Below are positions 32,063 through 40,820 of a stretch of 55,145 nt of DNA, one piece after another. The notes beneath the pieces were generated by a model. The model saw only the letters and a list, made by a program, of their open reading frames with translations. It was not told where the DNA came from and ran no database searches. Source of the DNA: Frankia nepalensis (GTDB lineage Bacteria > Actinomycetota > Actinomycetes > Frankiales > Frankiaceae); NCBI RefSeq assembly GCF_016786325.1, contig NZ_JADWYU010000248.1, positions 1 to 55,145 on the forward strand, given 5' to 3'. Both the position numbers and the translations under genes were made by a program. Numbering within the stretch: position 1 is the stretch's first letter; the number at the start of each line of letters is the position of its first letter.

Positions 32063-33610
32063 GTGGTCTATCCGGGCTTATACGCGAGGACCGCGCCGGA
32101 CCGGCCGGCGGTCGTCATGGCCGCCGGCGGCGAGCGCGTCACCTACGCGCAGCTGGACGCGAGGTCCACCCAGCTGGCGCGGCTGCTGGCCGCGCGCGGC
32201 CTGAAGGTGGGCGACACGGTCGCGATCCTGGCCGAGAACCACCCGCGCTACTTCGAGGTGTACTGGGCGGCGAAGCGGTCCGGCCTGTATCTCACGGCGA
32301 TCAACCGCTACCTCGCCCCGGCCGAGGCCGCCTACATCATCGAGGACTCCGGCACGAAGGCGCTCGTCACCTCGGCCGCGCTGGCGGGCACCGCGGCCGA
32401 GGCGGCCGCGATGGTGCCCGGTCTCGGATGCCGGCTCATCCTGGACGGCGAGCTGGCCGGGTTCGAGCCGTACGAGGCCGCGCTGGCCACCCAGCCCGCC
32501 ACGCCGCTGGACGACGAGCCGCGCGGCGAGGTGATGCTCTACTCGTCGGGCACGACCGGCCGGCCGAAGGGCATCCGCCGTCCGCTGACCGGGCGGAGCG
32601 TCGACGATCCCGAGGGTGCCGGCACGTCCCTGCTGGAGCGGGCCGTGTTCGGGATGGACGAGACGTCGGTCTACCTGTGCCCGACACCGCTGTACCACGC
32701 GGCGGGGCTGCAGTGGTCGGCCGGCGTGCACGAGCTGGGCGGCACCCTCGTCGTGCTGGAGAAGTTCGACGCCGAGGGCATGCTCGCGGTGATCGAGCGC
32801 GAGCGGGTCAGCCATACCCAGGTCGTCCCGACGATGCTCGTCCGTGTGCTCAAGCTGCCCGGCGAGCGGCGGCTGCGGTATGACCTGTCGAGCCTGCGCC
32901 GTGTGATCCACTCGGCGGCCCCGTGCCCGCCCGACGTCAAACGGGCCATGATCGACTGGCTTGGCCCGATCGTGGACGAGTACTACGCGAGTACCGAGGG
33001 CGCCGGCCTGTCCTATATCGGTGCCGCCGACTGGCTGAGTCACCCCGGCTCCGTCGGGCGGCCGCTGGTCGGCGTCCCGCACGTGTGCGCCGACGACGGC
33101 GCCGAACTGCCGGCCGGCGAGCCGGGGCTGCTCTACTTCGAGCAGCCTGCCGCCTCCTTCTCCTACCACGGCGATCCGGAGAAGACCCGGTCCAGCCGCC
33201 ACCCGGTCCACCCGAACTGGATCGCGGTCGGCGACGTCGGCTATCTGGACGACGAGGGCTACCTCTATCTCACCGACCGCAAGAGCTTCATGATCATATC
33301 GGGTGGGGTGAACATCTACCCGGCCGAGATCGAGGCCTGCCTGGTGATGCACCCGCTGGTCGCCGACGTCGCGGTCTTCGGCCTGCCCGACCCCGAGATG
33401 GGCGAGTACGTGCACGCCGTCGTGCAGCCCGCCCCTGGGGTCGCGCCGTCGCCGGAGCTCGCCGAACAGCTGCGCGCCCACGCCCGCGACGCCCTCGCCC
33501 ACTACAAGGTCCCGCGGGTCGTCAGCTTCCGCGACGAGCTGCCCAGGATGCCCACCGGGAAGCTGGCGAAGGGCGTGCTGCACGACGAGTACCGCAAGGA
33601 CGGATCGTGA
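32063..33610 (+). CDS. AMP-dependent acyl-CoA synthetase/ligase
   Basis: A 515-residue adenylate-forming enzyme that activates a carboxylic acid to its CoA thioester using ATP. Core motifs are YSSGTTGRPKGIRR (P-loop-like A3), YYASTEGAG (A5), GDVGYLDDEGYLYLTDR (A7/A8 hinge), SGGVNIYPAEIEA and the lysine loop RMPTGKLAKGVL (A10). Start GTG 32063 lies one base after the upstream stop, and GGAGGGG in the dehydrogenase tail is its ribosome site. Its stop overlaps the next GTG start (GTGA). In an lva-like reading it corresponds to LvaE, which makes the 4-oxo- or 4-hydroxyacyl-CoA; the real substrate is unknown. Confidence 0.9.
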   Translation: MVYPGLYARTAPDRPAVVMAAGGERVTYAQLDARSTQLARLLAARGLKVGDTVAILAENHPRYFEVYWAAKRSGLYLTAINRYLAPAEAAYIIEDSGTKALVTSAALAGTAAEAAAMVPGLGCRLILDGELAGFEPYEAALATQPATPLDDEPRGEVMLYSSGTTGRPKGIRRPLTGRSVDDPEGAGTSLLERAVFGMDETSVYLCPTPLYHAAGLQWSAGVHELGGTLVVLEKFDAEGMLAVIERERVSHTQVVPTMLVRVLKLPGERRLRYDLSSLRRVIHSAAPCPPDVKRAMIDWLGPIVDEYYASTEGAGLSYIGAADWLSHPGSVGRPLVGVPHVCADDGAELPAGEPGLLYFEQPAASFSYHGDPEKTRSSRHPVHPNWIAVGDVGYLDDEGYLYLTDRKSFMIISGGVNIYPAEIEACLVMHPLVADVAVFGLPDPEMGEYVHAVVQPAPGVAPSPELAEQLRAHARDALAHYKVPRVVSFRDELPRMPTGKLAKGVLHDEYRKDGS

Positions 33611-34356
33611 CGGGACCATCGTTGCGGCTCGACGGGAAGGTCGCGCTGGTCACCGGCGCCAGCCGCGGGCTGGGCCGGGCCATCGCGCTCGGGTTCGCCG
33701 CCGCCGGCGCCGACGTGGTCGTGTCCAGCCGCACGGACCAGGCGTGCGAACCGGTGGCCACCGAGATCCGCCGCCAGGGGCGCCGGGCGCTCGCGGTGGG
33801 CGCGCACGTCGGCGACTGGGGCGACTGCGAGCGGCTGGTCGACCGGGCCGTCGGCGAGCTCGGCCGGCTCGACGTGCTGGTGAACAACGCCGGCATCGCG
33901 CCCGTGCCGCCGTCGCTGGCCGGCGTCACCGAGGCGCTGTTCGACAAGACGGTCGCGGTCAACCTCAAGGGGCCGCTGCGCCTGACGGGACTCGCGGGCC
34001 CGCGCCTGCCACCGGGCGGATCCGTGATCAACATCAGCTCGAAGGCCTCGACGCACCCCACGCCGCACACCGTCGTCTACGCGGCGGCGAAGGCAGGGCT
34101 GAACGCGCTGACCGTCGCCGCCGCCCAGGAGCTCGGGCCCAGGGGCGTGCGGGTCGACGCGATCGTCTGCGGCTCGTTCCACACCGACAGCTTCGACCGC
34201 TCGATCCCGACGCCCGAGCTCGCCGAGCAGTTCGCCGCCCGGATCGCGCTCGGCCGGATCGCCACGCCCGACGAGATCGTCGGGACGGCGCTGTTCCTCG
34301 CGTCGGACGCGTCGTCCTACATGACCGGCGCGCTGCTGACGCTGGACGGAGGATGA
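33607..34356 (+). CDS. SDR family oxidoreductase (LvaD-like position)
   Basis: A classical SDR of 249 residues: [33 protein letters not shown] and YAAAKAGLN, ending SYMTGALLTLDGG. GTG 33607 overlaps the ligase stop; its own stop overlaps an ATG of the next gene. In the levulinate pathway an SDR reduces the 4-oxoacyl-CoA to 4-hydroxyacyl-CoA; it could equally oxidise a 3-hydroxyacyl-CoA after phosphate elimination. The tight coupling means it works with the ligase and the ACAD11-type enzyme. Confidence 0.88.
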   Translation: MTGPSLRLDGKVALVTGASRGLGRAIALGFAAAGADVVVSSRTDQACEPVATEIRRQGRRALAVGAHVGDWGDCERLVDRAVGELGRLDVLVNNAGIAPVPPSLAGVTEALFDKTVAVNLKGPLRLTGLAGPRLPPGGSVINISSKASTHPTPHTVVYAAAKAGLNALTVAAAQELGPRGVRVDAIVCGSFHTDSFDRSIPTPELAEQFAARIALGRIATPDEIVGTALFLASDASSYMTGALLTLDGG

Positions 34357-34358
34357 TC

Positions 34359-35420
34359 ATGACATCGACGGCTACCCCGGCCGAGGACACGGTGCGCGCT
34401 GTCGTCTGCACTGAGCTGACCGGCGAGGACGCGCTGGAGGTGCGCGACCGGCCCCGCGCGCCGCTCGGGCCGCGCGCGGTCCGGATCGCGGTCCGGGCCG
34501 CGTCGGTGAACTACCCGGACGTCCTGATGATCCGTGGCCAGTACCAGGCCCGGACGGAGCCGCCGTTCGTGCCGGGGACCGAGGCCGCCGGCGACATCGT
34601 CGAGGTGGGAGCCGAGGTGACCGGGCTCGCCGTCGGCGACCGGGTCCTGTCGGTCGTCGGCGTCGGGGCCTTCGCGACCGAGGCCGTCGTCACGCCGCCG
34701 TGGCAGCAGGTCCACCGGATCCCCGACGCGATGCCCTACGACGAGGCCGCCGCGTTCGACATCACCTACGGCACCGCGTACCACGGGCTGATCGGCCGCG
34801 GCGGGCTCGTGGCCGGCGAGTCGGTGCTGGTCACCGGGGCGAGCGGCGGCTGCGGGTCGGCCGCGGTCCAGGTGGCCAAGGCCGCCGGCGCCCGGGTGCT
34901 GGCGGTCGCCGGCGGCGCCGAGAAGACCGCCCTCGTCCGGGAGCTCGGCGCGGACGCCGCCTTCGACCACCGCGAGCTCGACCCGGCCGACCCGAAGGCG
35001 CTCTCGGCCCTGGTGCGCCAGCACACCGGCGGCCAAGGGGTCGACGTCGTGTTCGACACCGTCGGGGGCGCCGACATCCGCGAGCCGCTGCGCGCGCTCG
35101 CCTGGAACGGGCGGTACCTGGCGATCGGGTTCGCGGGTGGGATACCCACCGTGAGCGTCAACCAGACGATCCTCAAGTGCATCTCGATCATCGGCGTCGC
35201 CTACGGCATGTCCGCCCTTCACGACCCGGCGGCCAACGCACGGGACATGAAGGCGCTGTTCGACTGGTACCGCGAGGGCAAGGTCCGGCCGTCCATCGGG
35301 CATCGGTACCCCCTGGCGGAGGCGGCCGAGGCGCTGCGGGTCGTGCGGCAGCGACGGGTTCTCGGCAAGGTCGTCATCGAGATGCCGTCGGACGTGAGCA
35401 GCCCGGCGGCCGGGCGGTGA
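34359..35420 (+). CDS. NADPH:quinone oxidoreductase-like MDR enzyme (zinc-less)
   Basis: A 353-residue medium-chain reductase of the quinone oxidoreductase/enoyl reductase group without zinc ligands. Visible are VRAASVNYPDVLMIRGQYQ, PFVPGTEAAGDIVEVGAEV, the cofactor loop VLVTGASGGCGSAAVQVAKA, and FDTVGGADIREPLRALAWNG. Family members reduce quinones, 2-enoyl-CoAs or enones using NADPH. ATG 34359 is chosen because GGAGG is 6 bases upstream; ATG 34353 overlaps the SDR stop but is too close to that site. It is last in the 30775-35420 operon. A 2-enoyl-CoA reductase step after phosphate elimination would be plausible. Confidence 0.88.
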   Translation: MTSTATPAEDTVRAVVCTELTGEDALEVRDRPRAPLGPRAVRIAVRAASVNYPDVLMIRGQYQARTEPPFVPGTEAAGDIVEVGAEVTGLAVGDRVLSVVGVGAFATEAVVTPPWQQVHRIPDAMPYDEAAAFDITYGTAYHGLIGRGGLVAGESVLVTGASGGCGSAAVQVAKAAGARVLAVAGGAEKTALVRELGADAAFDHRELDPADPKALSALVRQHTGGQGVDVVFDTVGGADIREPLRALAWNGRYLAIGFAGGIPTVSVNQTILKCISIIGVAYGMSALHDPAANARDMKALFDWYREGKVRPSIGHRYPLAEAAEALRVVRQRRVLGKVVIEMPSDVSSPAAGR

Positions 35421-35452
35421 GCGTGGACGGCGTGGCGGCGCCCGGCCCCGCC

Positions 35453-35494
<42 letters not shown>

Positions 35495-35529
35495 CGGGCG
35501 GGCCGGGGGGCGCCGGGGATCTCGCGCGG

Positions 35530-36447
35530 TCAGCGGCGCGGGAGGTCCAGCAACTCGGCCGCTTCGGGGCTCGACGCGACCGGCCGGCCGACGGCCTTGC
35601 ACAACGCGACCGCCTCGGTGACCAGCTCGACGTTCGTCGGCTGGCGCTGTCCGCCGTAGAACTCGACGCCGAGGTGCAGGTGGCCGCCGCGCTCGAGGGC
35701 GAGGCGCGCGACGTCGGCGGCGACCACGTCGCCACCGACGACCGACACCGCCCAGGGCAGCGGCCGGTCGCCCAGGATCTCCAGGTAGGCGTCGAGCGCG
35801 GCCGCGGTGGGCGGGAGCCCGAACGGGGCGCCGATGAGCCCGCGCTCCGTCGAGAAGTACAGCTTGATCATCGCTCCCTGGGGCAGCCGGCCCGCGTCCC
35901 ACCAGGCCAGCGTCGTGCGCAGCCACCCCGGCTCGTAGATGGCGATGCTCGGGCCGAGCGCGTGCTCCCGGCAGATGCCGAACGCATGGGCGATCGCGTC
36001 GTAGGAGTTTCGGTACACGAACCCGCCGGTCGGAATCCCGTCGGGGCCGCGTCCCCCGAGGTTCACCGAGCCCGGGTCGACGATGGCGATGCGCAGCAGC
36101 CCGGACTCCGCGAGCGGGACCTGGTGGTCATAGCCGATCTCGCCGCCCGGGCCGGGATTCACGGTGGGGTAGATCAGCGCCTCGGGCCGTGCCGCTAGCA
36201 CCGGCCGCCACCCCCGCAGGTACCGCTCCGCGGCGACCGCGTCGGGGCCGAAGGTGTCGACATGGTTGTGGATGATGGCGGCGCCGGCATCGAGGCAGGC
36301 GATCGCGTCGGCCGCGATCTCCTCCGGGGAGATCGGCACGTTCGGGTTCTGTGCCTTCCCGACGGATCCGTTGATCGCCGCCTCGATGATCACTGGGCCT
36401 GGTGGGGCCGGGGGAGCCCAGGAACGGGACGGTGATGTCGACGCCAC
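35530..36447 (-). CDS. BKACE (3-keto-5-aminohexanoate cleavage enzyme) family protein, DUF849
   Basis: A 305-residue TIM-barrel enzyme. BKACE proteins condense a beta-keto acid with acetyl-CoA and cleave it to acetoacetate and a CoA ester, using zinc. Family signs are VIIEAAINGSVGKAQNPNVP, the metal-binding IIHNHVDTFG, YPTVNPGPGGEIGYDH, and WAVSVVGGDV followed by GGHLHLGVEFY. GTG 36447 is preferred because GGAAAGAGGAAG precedes it; longer versions would add unrelated residues. It lies 189 bases downstream of the amidohydrolase on the same strand and may share its GntR-type control. Confidence 0.87.
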   Translation of the reverse strand: MASTSPSRSWAPPAPPGPVIIEAAINGSVGKAQNPNVPISPEEIAADAIACLDAGAAIIHNHVDTFGPDAVAAERYLRGWRPVLAARPEALIYPTVNPGPGGEIGYDHQVPLAESGLLRIAIVDPGSVNLGGRGPDGIPTGGFVYRNSYDAIAHAFGICREHALGPSIAIYEPGWLRTTLAWWDAGRLPQGAMIKLYFSTERGLIGAPFGLPPTAAALDAYLEILGDRPLPWAVSVVGGDVVAADVARLALERGGHLHLGVEFYGGQRQPTNVELVTEAVALCKAVGRPVASSPEAAELLDLPRR

Positions 36448-36636
36448 TGCTTCCTCTTTCCCTGGTGGTGTTTCCGGACCTCGTCCGCGACAGGGCCGTG
36501 GCTGATCTCCGGCCCTCCGATCCCTGGCCTCCGACGCGCCGCGCGGCGACCGGGTGAGCGACGGCCAAGCGCGGACCGCCATGCGCGGACGGCCGCGGAA
36601 GGCGCGGCACGTCGGCGTCGTGTGGCGGTCCGCCGC

Positions 36637-38376
36637 TCACGCCCGGTGGGCCGCCGTGGCGGGATTGCGTACCAGCCGTCCCGGAAGCGCGCCCGTCGGT
36701 TCACCGTCGCGGTAGGTGACGGCGCCGCTGACCATGGTGAGCGCGTAGCCCTCCGCCTTCTGGACGAGCCGGCGGCCGCCCGCGGGCAGGTCCCGGACCG
36801 CGACGGGCCGGTGCAGCCGGAGGGCGTCGTAGTCGATGACGTTGAGGTCGGCCTTGAACCCGGGCGCGAGCAGGCCACGGTCGCGCAGCCCGACGGTCTC
36901 GGCGTTTGGCCTGGTAAGCAGCCGGACCGCCTCCTGCACCGGGATCCTCGGGCCTCGGGTGCGGTCGCGGGTCCAGTGGGTGAGCAGGGTCGTCGGGTAG
37001 CTTCCGTCGCTGATCGTGCCGTAGTGCGCGCCGCCGTCGCCGAGGCCGACGACGGTGTGCGGGTCCCGCAGAAGAAGGCGGACCGGCTCGAGGCTGTCGC
37101 TCTGGTAGTTGGTGGCCGGCAGGAGGAACGCGGCGAGCCCGCCGCTGTCGACGATCGTGTCGTAGATCAGCTCGCGGGGGGTGATTCCCCGAGCCGCCGC
37201 GAGCGCGCCCATCGTCCTGTCGGGCGTCGGCTCGTAGTCGGGCACCTCGGCCATGAGGTAAAGCGCGGCGTCCTGGCTGGCGAAGTACTGGAAGACGGGG
37301 TTGGGGTGTTCGGGCCGCTCGGACAGGATCCGTGCCCGACGGTCCGGGGCACGCATGGCCTCGACGCGCTCGGGCAGCGGCAGGTCGCCGATCTGCTGGT
37401 AGCTCGGGTTGAAGACGAAGGGATGGAAGGAGAAGTCGAGCCCGAGGACGACTCCCACCGGGCGGGGGAAGACCTGCCCGCGGATCGGCGGGAGACCGTC
37501 GCGGTCCTGCGCGGCCAGCGCGTCGAGGTAGCGCTGGTGGTGGTCCGGGAAGTGCTGCGAGCTCATGAGCGAGAAGGACAGTGGCCCGCCCGAGGTCATG
37601 GTCAGCCGTCGGAACAGCGCCACCTCCGCGAGGGGGTCGTGCGCGCCCTGGCTGCCGATGAGCTGGAGCACGCCCGCGCCGGCCTGGCGCAGGCCACGCG
37701 CCAGCGCGTGCAGTTCGGCCTCGTCGGCCCCGACCGTCGGCGCCAGGTCACCTTCGGGGGTTCGGTGGCCGATGCTGCGGGAGGTGCTGACCCCCATGGC
37801 GCCGGCCGTCACCGCCTCGGCGACGATGCGCGTCATCTCGTCGAGGTCGCCCGGCGTTGGCGCCTCCCGGTTCGCCCCGCGCTCTCCCATGACATGCACG
37901 CGGACCGCCGCGTGCGGGAGCTGCGACGCGAAGTCCATGTCGGCCGCGCGATCGGCCAGCACCGACAGGTACTCCGGGTAGGTCTCCCAGGTCCAGGGCA
38001 GACCTTCCGCCATGACGATCTCGGGGATGTCCTCGACGCCCTCCAGGACCTTGACCAGCAGCTCGCGATGGTGCGGGCTGCAGGGAGCGAAACCGACGCC
38101 GCAGTTGCCCATCACGGCGGTGGTGACGCCGTGACTCGACGACGGCGACAGGCGGTGCTCCCAGGTGATCTGACCGTCGTAGTGGGTGTGGATGTCCACG
38201 AATCCCGGCGTCACCAGCTTGTCCCGCGCGTCGGTCTCGACGTCGCCGGCGCCTTCGACCCGGCCGACCGCGACGATTCTGCCGTCCCTGATCGCGACAT
38301 CGCCCTCGAACAGCTCGCCGCCGCTGCCATCCGCGATCGTCCCGTTACGGATCACGTGGTCGAAATTCGGTGCCAT
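36637..38376 (-). CDS. Amidohydrolase family protein, N-acyl-D-amino acid deacylase-like
   Basis: A 579-residue metal-dependent hydrolase of the D-aminoacylase/dihydroorotase-like amidohydrolase group. The first metal site is D61-I-H63-T-H65-Y-D-G. Further family segments are VMGNCGVGFAPC (with the cysteine metal ligand of D-aminoacylases), VRVHVMGERGANREAP, STSRSIGHRTPEG, and HTVVGLGDGGAHYGTISDG near the C-terminus. It should hydrolyse an N-acyl or cyclic amide bond. Upstream at 38621-38634 is a near copy of the TTTGTCTAGACAAA operator. It could therefore release the carboxylic acid that the CoA ligase at 32063 then activates (inference). Confidence 0.87.
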   Translation of the reverse strand: MAPNFDHVIRNGTIADGSGGELFEGDVAIRDGRIVAVGRVEGAGDVETDARDKLVTPGFVDIHTHYDGQITWEHRLSPSSSHGVTTAVMGNCGVGFAPCSPHHRELLVKVLEGVEDIPEIVMAEGLPWTWETYPEYLSVLADRAADMDFASQLPHAAVRVHVMGERGANREAPTPGDLDEMTRIVAEAVTAGAMGVSTSRSIGHRTPEGDLAPTVGADEAELHALARGLRQAGAGVLQLIGSQGAHDPLAEVALFRRLTMTSGGPLSFSLMSSQHFPDHHQRYLDALAAQDRDGLPPIRGQVFPRPVGVVLGLDFSFHPFVFNPSYQQIGDLPLPERVEAMRAPDRRARILSERPEHPNPVFQYFASQDAALYLMAEVPDYEPTPDRTMGALAAARGITPRELIYDTIVDSGGLAAFLLPATNYQSDSLEPVRLLLRDPHTVVGLGDGGAHYGTISDGSYPTTLLTHWTRDRTRGPRIPVQEAVRLLTRPNAETVGLRDRGLLAPGFKADLNVIDYDALRLHRPVAVRDLPAGGRRLVQKAEGYALTMVSGAVTYRDGEPTGALPGRLVRNPATAAHRA

Positions 38377-38763
38377 CTAGCCCGCCTCCCAGGCGTTCCG
38401 TGCCTGCTCCGACCGACGGTCCCCCCCCACACGGGGAGGACCCCCAGATCCCGCGCGTGGGGCACGTCCACGCCACGCGCTTCGCGCTCTTCCTCGTCCG
38501 GCCCGGGTCAGCGTTCCGCCAGGACGCCGATCATCACCGTGGTCCTGCTCGGTGGTCGCGACCCGCGGGCCGGGCCCGGCGCCGAGCGGGATGGGTCATC
38601 TGACAGGCGGTACGGCGTGATCTGTCTAGACAAAATAACGTCCTCGCGTGTCCTACGCCACAGGTTGGCCGGGACGCGGTCGTTCCCGCCTCTCGGAACG
38701 GAACGCGCCCACCTCGGCAACGGCCGGCCCCCCGCGACGCCCTTTCACCTGTGGGACGCCCCT
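38377..38763. other. Intergenic region upstream of the amidohydrolase
   Basis: About 390 bases without a gene. It holds a strong G/C hairpin at 38418-38442 (arms GGTCCCCCCC and GGGGAGGACC) in the presumed leader of the amidohydrolase transcript, and the GntR-type palindrome at 38621-38634. Confidence 0.5.
38621..38634. promoter_or_regulatory. GntR/UTRA operator, site 3 (degenerate)
   Basis: The 10-bp core TGTCTAGACA is a perfect palindrome and identical to the centre of sites 1 and 2. The full 14-mer differs from TTTGTCTAGACAAA in one edge base of the left arm (TCTG). It is 245 bases upstream of the amidohydrolase start, the only gene it could control by position. Confidence 0.65.
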
Positions 38764-40692
38764 TCAGCGCAGGACGTAGTCCGCCGGGTTCGGCGCGCGG
38801 GTGAGACGCCAGTAGTCGTAGAGGTTGAACGGCCAGTTCTGCGCGATGCGTCCCTTGCCGTTGCGGTACCAGGTGTGCACGTCGGAGACGCCCCAGGCGC
38901 GCTCGTCGGTGGCGGCGTCGATCCACTCGTTGTAGCGGTCGTGGGCCTCGGGCCGGCAGTCCAGGGAGGCGGCGTCCCGCGCGAGCAGCAGGCCCACGCA
39001 CTCGGTGATGTAGCGGGCGGCGCACTCGGAGAAGTAGATGATGCTGCCGTTGACCACGATGTTCGTGTTCGGCCCGTACATGAGAAAGAGATTCGGGAAA
39101 CGGGGCACCGTGATCCCGAGGTGAGCGCGGGCGTCCCCGTCCCACCAGTCGTGCAGGTCCAGGCCGCCCGCGCCGACGACGCGCATCGGAGTCAGGAAAC
39201 GGGACGCCTGGAAACCGGTTCCGTAGACGATGACGTCGTGGTCGACGTGCCGGCCGTCGGCCAGCTGGATCCCCGACGGGGTGATCCGTCCGATCTCGGC
39301 GGTCTCCAGAGTGACGTCCGGGCGTTGCAGGGTGGCCGCGTAGCGACCGCTGTCCGGGATCATGCGTTTCGCGCCGTAGAAATGGGTGGGCAGCACCTTG
39401 GCGCGCAACGCCGGATCGGGGAACACGGCCTCGTACCAGGCCGTCAGCCGGCGCCGGGCCAGGTCGTTGACGGCGCTGACCGAGTTGTTGGAGCGGTCCC
39501 AGCGGGGATCCACGATGGTCTGCGGGAGTGTGCCTTCCTGGAGGCGTCCGAAGGTGGTCAGCCGGTCCCAGCGGGCGTAGTCGGGCACGTGCCGCAGCAG
39601 CCAGTTGATCTCGGCGGGCAGGTCGTCGTGATAGTTCGGGACCGGCAGCAGCCAGGGCGCGGTCCGCTGGTAGACGGTCAGCCGCGCGGCCCGTTCGGCC
39701 AGCGGGGGAACGAACTGGACGGCGCTCGCGCCGGTGCCGATGACCGCGACGCGCCGTCCGGTGACGTCGATGTCATGCCGCCAGCGGGCCGAGTGGAAGT
39801 ACGGCCCGCCGAAGCTGTCGATCCCCTCGATGTCCGGCAGGCTTGGGCGGTTGAGCTGGCCGACGGCGCTGACGACGGCGTTCGCCTCGTGGGTGCGCTC
39901 GGCGCCGGACGCGTCGCGCAGGCGCAGCGCCCAGCGGCTGGTCTGGTCGTTCCACCGGGCCTCGACGACCTCCGTGCCAAGGCTGATCAGCTCGGCGAGC
40001 CCGAACTCGTCGGCGCAGCTTCGGAAGTAGTCGAGCAGGACTGGCTGCGTGGAGTTGAACTGAGGCCAGTGGCCGGTCTGGGCGAACGAGTAGCTGTAGA
40101 GGTGGTTGGGCACGTCGACGCGGCAGCCGGGGTAGGAGTTCTCGAGCCACGTCCCCCCGAGGTCGGTGTTCTTCTCGAAGACGCGCACGTCGACGCCGGC
40201 CTGACGCAACCGGTGCGCGGCGACGAGGCCGGACATCCCCGCGCCGATAACGGCGACGGAGAACCGCCGGCGCGGCGCCGTGGTGGCCACCCGCCATCGC
40301 GGCGCCCGAAGGTCGCCGCCAAGGGCCAGCTCCTCTTGGAGCAGTTCGAGGTAGTCGTCGTCGACGGCGGCGGGCGCGACGACGAACTCGACCAGCGCGC
40401 GCAGTTGCTTGGGATCCGGCTCGACGGGCGGCGGGCAGCGGCGGTCGCGATAACGAATCAGCGCGTCGGCGGCCGAAAGGCGTGCCCTGGCCGCGGTCTC
40501 GGACGGGTAGCCGTAGTCCGGCGGCATCCACGGTAATGCCGGATCGGGCCGGATGTCGTCGGATAACAGGTCGTACTCGCCGGTGAGCTGCGCGACCGCG
40601 GCGAGAAGCGGCGCCACCGGGGCCTGGGCGGCCTGAGCCCGGATGGTGGCGTCGTCAGCGTCGATGTCCTCGCGGGTGAAGTCCAGGCGCAT
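38764..40692 (-). CDS. Flavin-containing monooxygenase, Baeyer-Villiger type
   Basis: A 642-residue class B flavoprotein monooxygenase. The FAD motif is VIGAGMSGLVAAHRL, the second Rossmann motif for NADPH is VIGTGASAVQFV, and the Baeyer-Villiger fingerprint F-x-G-x3-H-x3-W is present exactly as FGGPYFHSARW. About 150 residues precede the FAD domain, like the long-N-terminus group. It would insert oxygen next to a ketone to give an ester or lactone. ATG 40692 (MRLDFTREDI) is preferred over a GTG at 40743 because that GTG lies inside the palindromic operator boxes. It is divergent from a TetR gene, its likely repressor. Confidence 0.88.
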   Translation of the reverse strand: MRLDFTREDIDADDATIRAQAAQAPVAPLLAAVAQLTGEYDLLSDDIRPDPALPWMPPDYGYPSETAARARLSAADALIRYRDRRCPPPVEPDPKQLRALVEFVVAPAAVDDDYLELLQEELALGGDLRAPRWRVATTAPRRRFSVAVIGAGMSGLVAAHRLRQAGVDVRVFEKNTDLGGTWLENSYPGCRVDVPNHLYSYSFAQTGHWPQFNSTQPVLLDYFRSCADEFGLAELISLGTEVVEARWNDQTSRWALRLRDASGAERTHEANAVVSAVGQLNRPSLPDIEGIDSFGGPYFHSARWRHDIDVTGRRVAVIGTGASAVQFVPPLAERAARLTVYQRTAPWLLPVPNYHDDLPAEINWLLRHVPDYARWDRLTTFGRLQEGTLPQTIVDPRWDRSNNSVSAVNDLARRRLTAWYEAVFPDPALRAKVLPTHFYGAKRMIPDSGRYAATLQRPDVTLETAEIGRITPSGIQLADGRHVDHDVIVYGTGFQASRFLTPMRVVGAGGLDLHDWWDGDARAHLGITVPRFPNLFLMYGPNTNIVVNGSIIYFSECAARYITECVGLLLARDAASLDCRPEAHDRYNEWIDAATDERAWGVSDVHTWYRNGKGRIAQNWPFNLYDYWRLTRAPNPADYVLR

Positions 40693-40715
40693 GCCCGCAA
40701 CTATCGCACGAGGTT

Positions 40716-40749
40716 CGGACGCCTGTCCTATAGTCTCGGACACGTGTCC
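40716..40749. promoter_or_regulatory. Two TetR operator boxes CGGAC-N3-TGTCC, 21 bp apart
   Basis: Box 1 CGGACGCCTGTCC (40716-40728) and box 2 CGGACACGTGTCC (40737-40749) start exactly 21 bases apart, two helical turns. Box 2 extends to a perfect 14-bp palindrome (40737-40750). TATAGT lies between them and could be a -10 element. They separate the monooxygenase (minus) from the TetR gene (plus). Confidence 0.65.
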
Positions 40750-40820
40750 GGATCGAAGGTGGATACCGGGTGTGGGATACCGGACGTGGGATGCCGAGCG
40801 TGGAATGAGGAGAGCGCGGG

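Noticed and set aside
36622-40536. Very long open frame (about 1300 codons) on the plus strand
   Set aside because: It runs antisense to the amidohydrolase and monooxygenase genes, has no family motifs, and is explained by high-GC codon bias leaving the opposite frame open.
40741-40743. GTG as the start of the Baeyer-Villiger-type monooxygenase
   Set aside because: It lies inside a perfect palindrome likely to be an operator; ATG 40692 gives a sensible protein.
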